Origin: Sphingopyxis sp. QXT-31
GTDB taxonomy: Bacteria; Pseudomonadota; Alphaproteobacteria; Sphingomonadales; Sphingomonadaceae
NCBI RefSeq assembly: GCF_001984035.1
Contig: NZ_CP019449.1
Location: 2,170,001 to 2,234,000 of the forward strand
Direction of reading: 5' to 3'
Length of the DNA stretch: 64,000 nucleotides
The notes beneath the pieces were generated by a model. The model was not told where the DNA came from. It saw nothing but the letters and a program-made list of their open reading frames with translations, and did no database searches. The translations under genes were made by a program, and so were the position numbers. Below, one piece after another: positions 62,912 to 64,000 of the stretch (its first letter is position 1; each line of letters opens with the position of its first letter).

Positions 62912-64000
62912 GGCGTGACAACCAGCTTGACGCTCTGCACCTCGGCGGAGTTCGGGCCCACCATGATCTCGAACTCGCCGGGTTCGATGACGCGCTTCAT
63001 CTCGGCATTCCACATCTGGAAGGCCGCGGGGGTTAGCGTGATCGTCACCGGCCTCGTCTCGCCGGGTTTGAGCGTGATGCGCTGGAAGCTTTTCAATTCC
63101 TTGACCGGGCGGGTGACCGAACTGATGCTGTCGCGGACATAGACCTGCACCACCTCGTCGCCTTCGCGCGAGCCGGTGTTGGCGACGTCGACGGTCACCG
63201 AAACCGGCTGCCCCGCCGCGATCGACGGGGCCGACAGGCGCGGCGTCCCGATGGTGAATTTGCTGTAGCTGAGCCCATAGCCGAAGGGGAACAAGGGCGC
63301 CTTATCGTCGAACAGATAACCGCGCCGCGCGGTCGGCTTGTGGTTGTAGAAGAAGGGTAGCTGGCCGACGTTGCGTGCGACGGTGACGGGCAATTTGCCG
63401 CCCGGATTGACGCGCCCGAACAGCGCGTCGGCGATCGCATGCCCCTGCTGCTCGCCGCCGTACCAAGTCTCGAGGATGGCATCGGCCTTGGCGACGACGC
63501 CCGGATAGGAGGGCGGGCGGCCGTTGACGAGCACCACCACGACCGGTTTGCCGAGCGCCTTCAGCGCGTCGAGCAACTCCTCCTGCTCGCCGACGATGTC
63601 GATGTCCGACCGATCGCCGAGATGCGTGTCGGCCCAGCCCTCGCGGCTGGTCTGTTCGGTGTCGCCGATGAAGAGCAGGATATGGTCGGCGCCGCGCGCC
63701 GCCTCGACCGCGGCGGCGATGCGCTGGCGGTTTGCGGCGGGATCGGCGAGCTGGACCTCGTCGGCCCACCAGTCGTCATTTTCGGTGATCTTGACGCCTT
63801 CGCTATAGACGACGTTCGCCTTGTCGCCGACGAGTTCCTTGATCCCGTCGAGCGGCGATACGGTCTTGGGCGGGATGCCGTAATAGCCGCCGAGCCGCGC
63901 CACCGCGGCGTTGGGGCCGATCACCGCGATTTTGGGTTTCGCCGCACCGGCGGCCGGCAGCGCGAGTGGCAGCACGCCATCGTTCTTGAGCAGCACCAGC
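62908..64000 (-). CDS. GH3 beta-glucosidase/xylosidase, N-terminus outside window
   Basis: This is the C-terminal part of a family 3 glycoside hydrolase. It begins LVLLKNDGVLPLALP, the classic start of the GH3 C-terminal domain, runs through the alpha/beta sandwich (GDTEQTSREGWADTHLGDR with the ligand-binding loop, VVVLVNGRPPSYP) and ends in a fibronectin-III-like domain (FPFGYGLSYSKFTIG onward). The gene runs off the end of the window at base 64000; the TIM-barrel domain with the nucleophile is not seen. It is transcribed before the GH10 gene, with which it overlaps. It should cleave oligosaccharides to monomers. Confidence 0.93.
   Translation of the reverse strand, partial: LVLLKNDGVLPLALPAAGAAKPKIAVIGPNAAVARLGGYYGIPPKTVSPLDGIKELVGDKANVVYSEGVKITENDDWWADEVQLADPAANRQRIAAAVEAARGADHILLFIGDTEQTSREGWADTHLGDRSDIDIVGEQEELLDALKALGKPVVVVLVNGRPPSYPGVVAKADAILETWYGGEQQGHAIADALFGRVNPGGKLPVTVARNVGQLPFFYNHKPTARRGYLFDDKAPLFPFGYGLSYSKFTIGTPRLSAPSIAAGQPVSVTVDVANTGSREGDEVVQVYVRDSISSVTRPVKELKSFQRITLKPGETRPVTITLTPAAFQMWNAEMKRVIEPGEFEIMVGPNSAEVQSVKLVVTP

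Overview
The window looks like chromosomal DNA of a GC-rich alphaproteobacterium, most likely a sphingomonad close to Sphingopyxis. The reasons are a circularly permuted two-piece tmRNA gene (an alphaproteobacterial hallmark), about 65% GC with GC-rich third codon positions, a yqeY-dnaG-rpoD order, families common in sphingomonads (DUF2339, PspC, DOMON-like, DUF6445, tryptophan-halogenase-like flavoproteins, very large TonB receptors), and many extragenic palindromes of the CTGAGCTTGTCGAAG and GTGTCGAGCGAAGTCGAGACAC types. Genus is inference.

Layout. 1-7.5 kb: the end of a DUF2339 membrane protein, the tmRNA gene (minus strand, tag ANDNEALALAA), mscL, a LemA lipoprotein with three TPM-domain proteins, a NUDIX hydrolase and a rhomboid protease. 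7.5-13.5 kb: greA, carB and carA (all minus). The carA-carB interval is interrupted by an oppositely oriented DUF559 nuclease-like gene flanked by three copies of one palindromic repeat. 13.6-18.3 kb: yqeY, dnaG and rpoD. The second half of dnaG and the spacer before rpoD are much AT-richer than the rest. 18.5-24.1 kb: deacetylase-formyltransferase pair, pspC behind a near-perfect sigma-54 promoter, MoxR ATPase and a soluble chemotaxis-type protein. 24.2-26 kb: an AT-rich accessory patch with three small orphan ORFs, four copies of a 20-bp repeat and a tRNA-like 3' remnant. It separates moxR from its usual partner, a CoxE-type VWA gene.

27.4-34.2 kb: Amj-type lipid II flippase, DUF817 fusion, a minus-strand operon DOMON-like - NamZ-type muramidase (DUF1343) - Tat-exported M24 peptidase, then tyrS and a PilZ protein. 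34.3-43.4 kb: recG, sdhE, mfd, an EAL protein, moaA, NAD kinase and tRNA-Asn. After the tRNA lies a decayed stretch with a GMC-oxidoreductase fragment.

44.2-53.9 kb is an accessory block. A tightly packed plus-strand operon holds an isochorismatase-like hydrolase, a chloroperoxidase-like alpha/beta hydrolase, XapX, a Tat amidohydrolase with a Cys/His-rich tail, DoxX, an MFS pump fused to a monooxygenase-like domain, and an alginate-export-type porin. It meets a convergent LysR gene, which itself diverges from two pirins. A broken SnoaL-like gene with a (GA)18 tract follows. 54.4-64 kb is a xylan/oligosaccharide locus: sugar porter, flavin-dependent halogenase-like protein, TonB receptor, DUF6445 protein, GH10 xylanase and GH3 glycosidase (cut by the window end). 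Two copies of a LacI-type operator (TGGTAGCGCTACCA-like) precede the transporter and the TonB receptor and suggest one local regulon.
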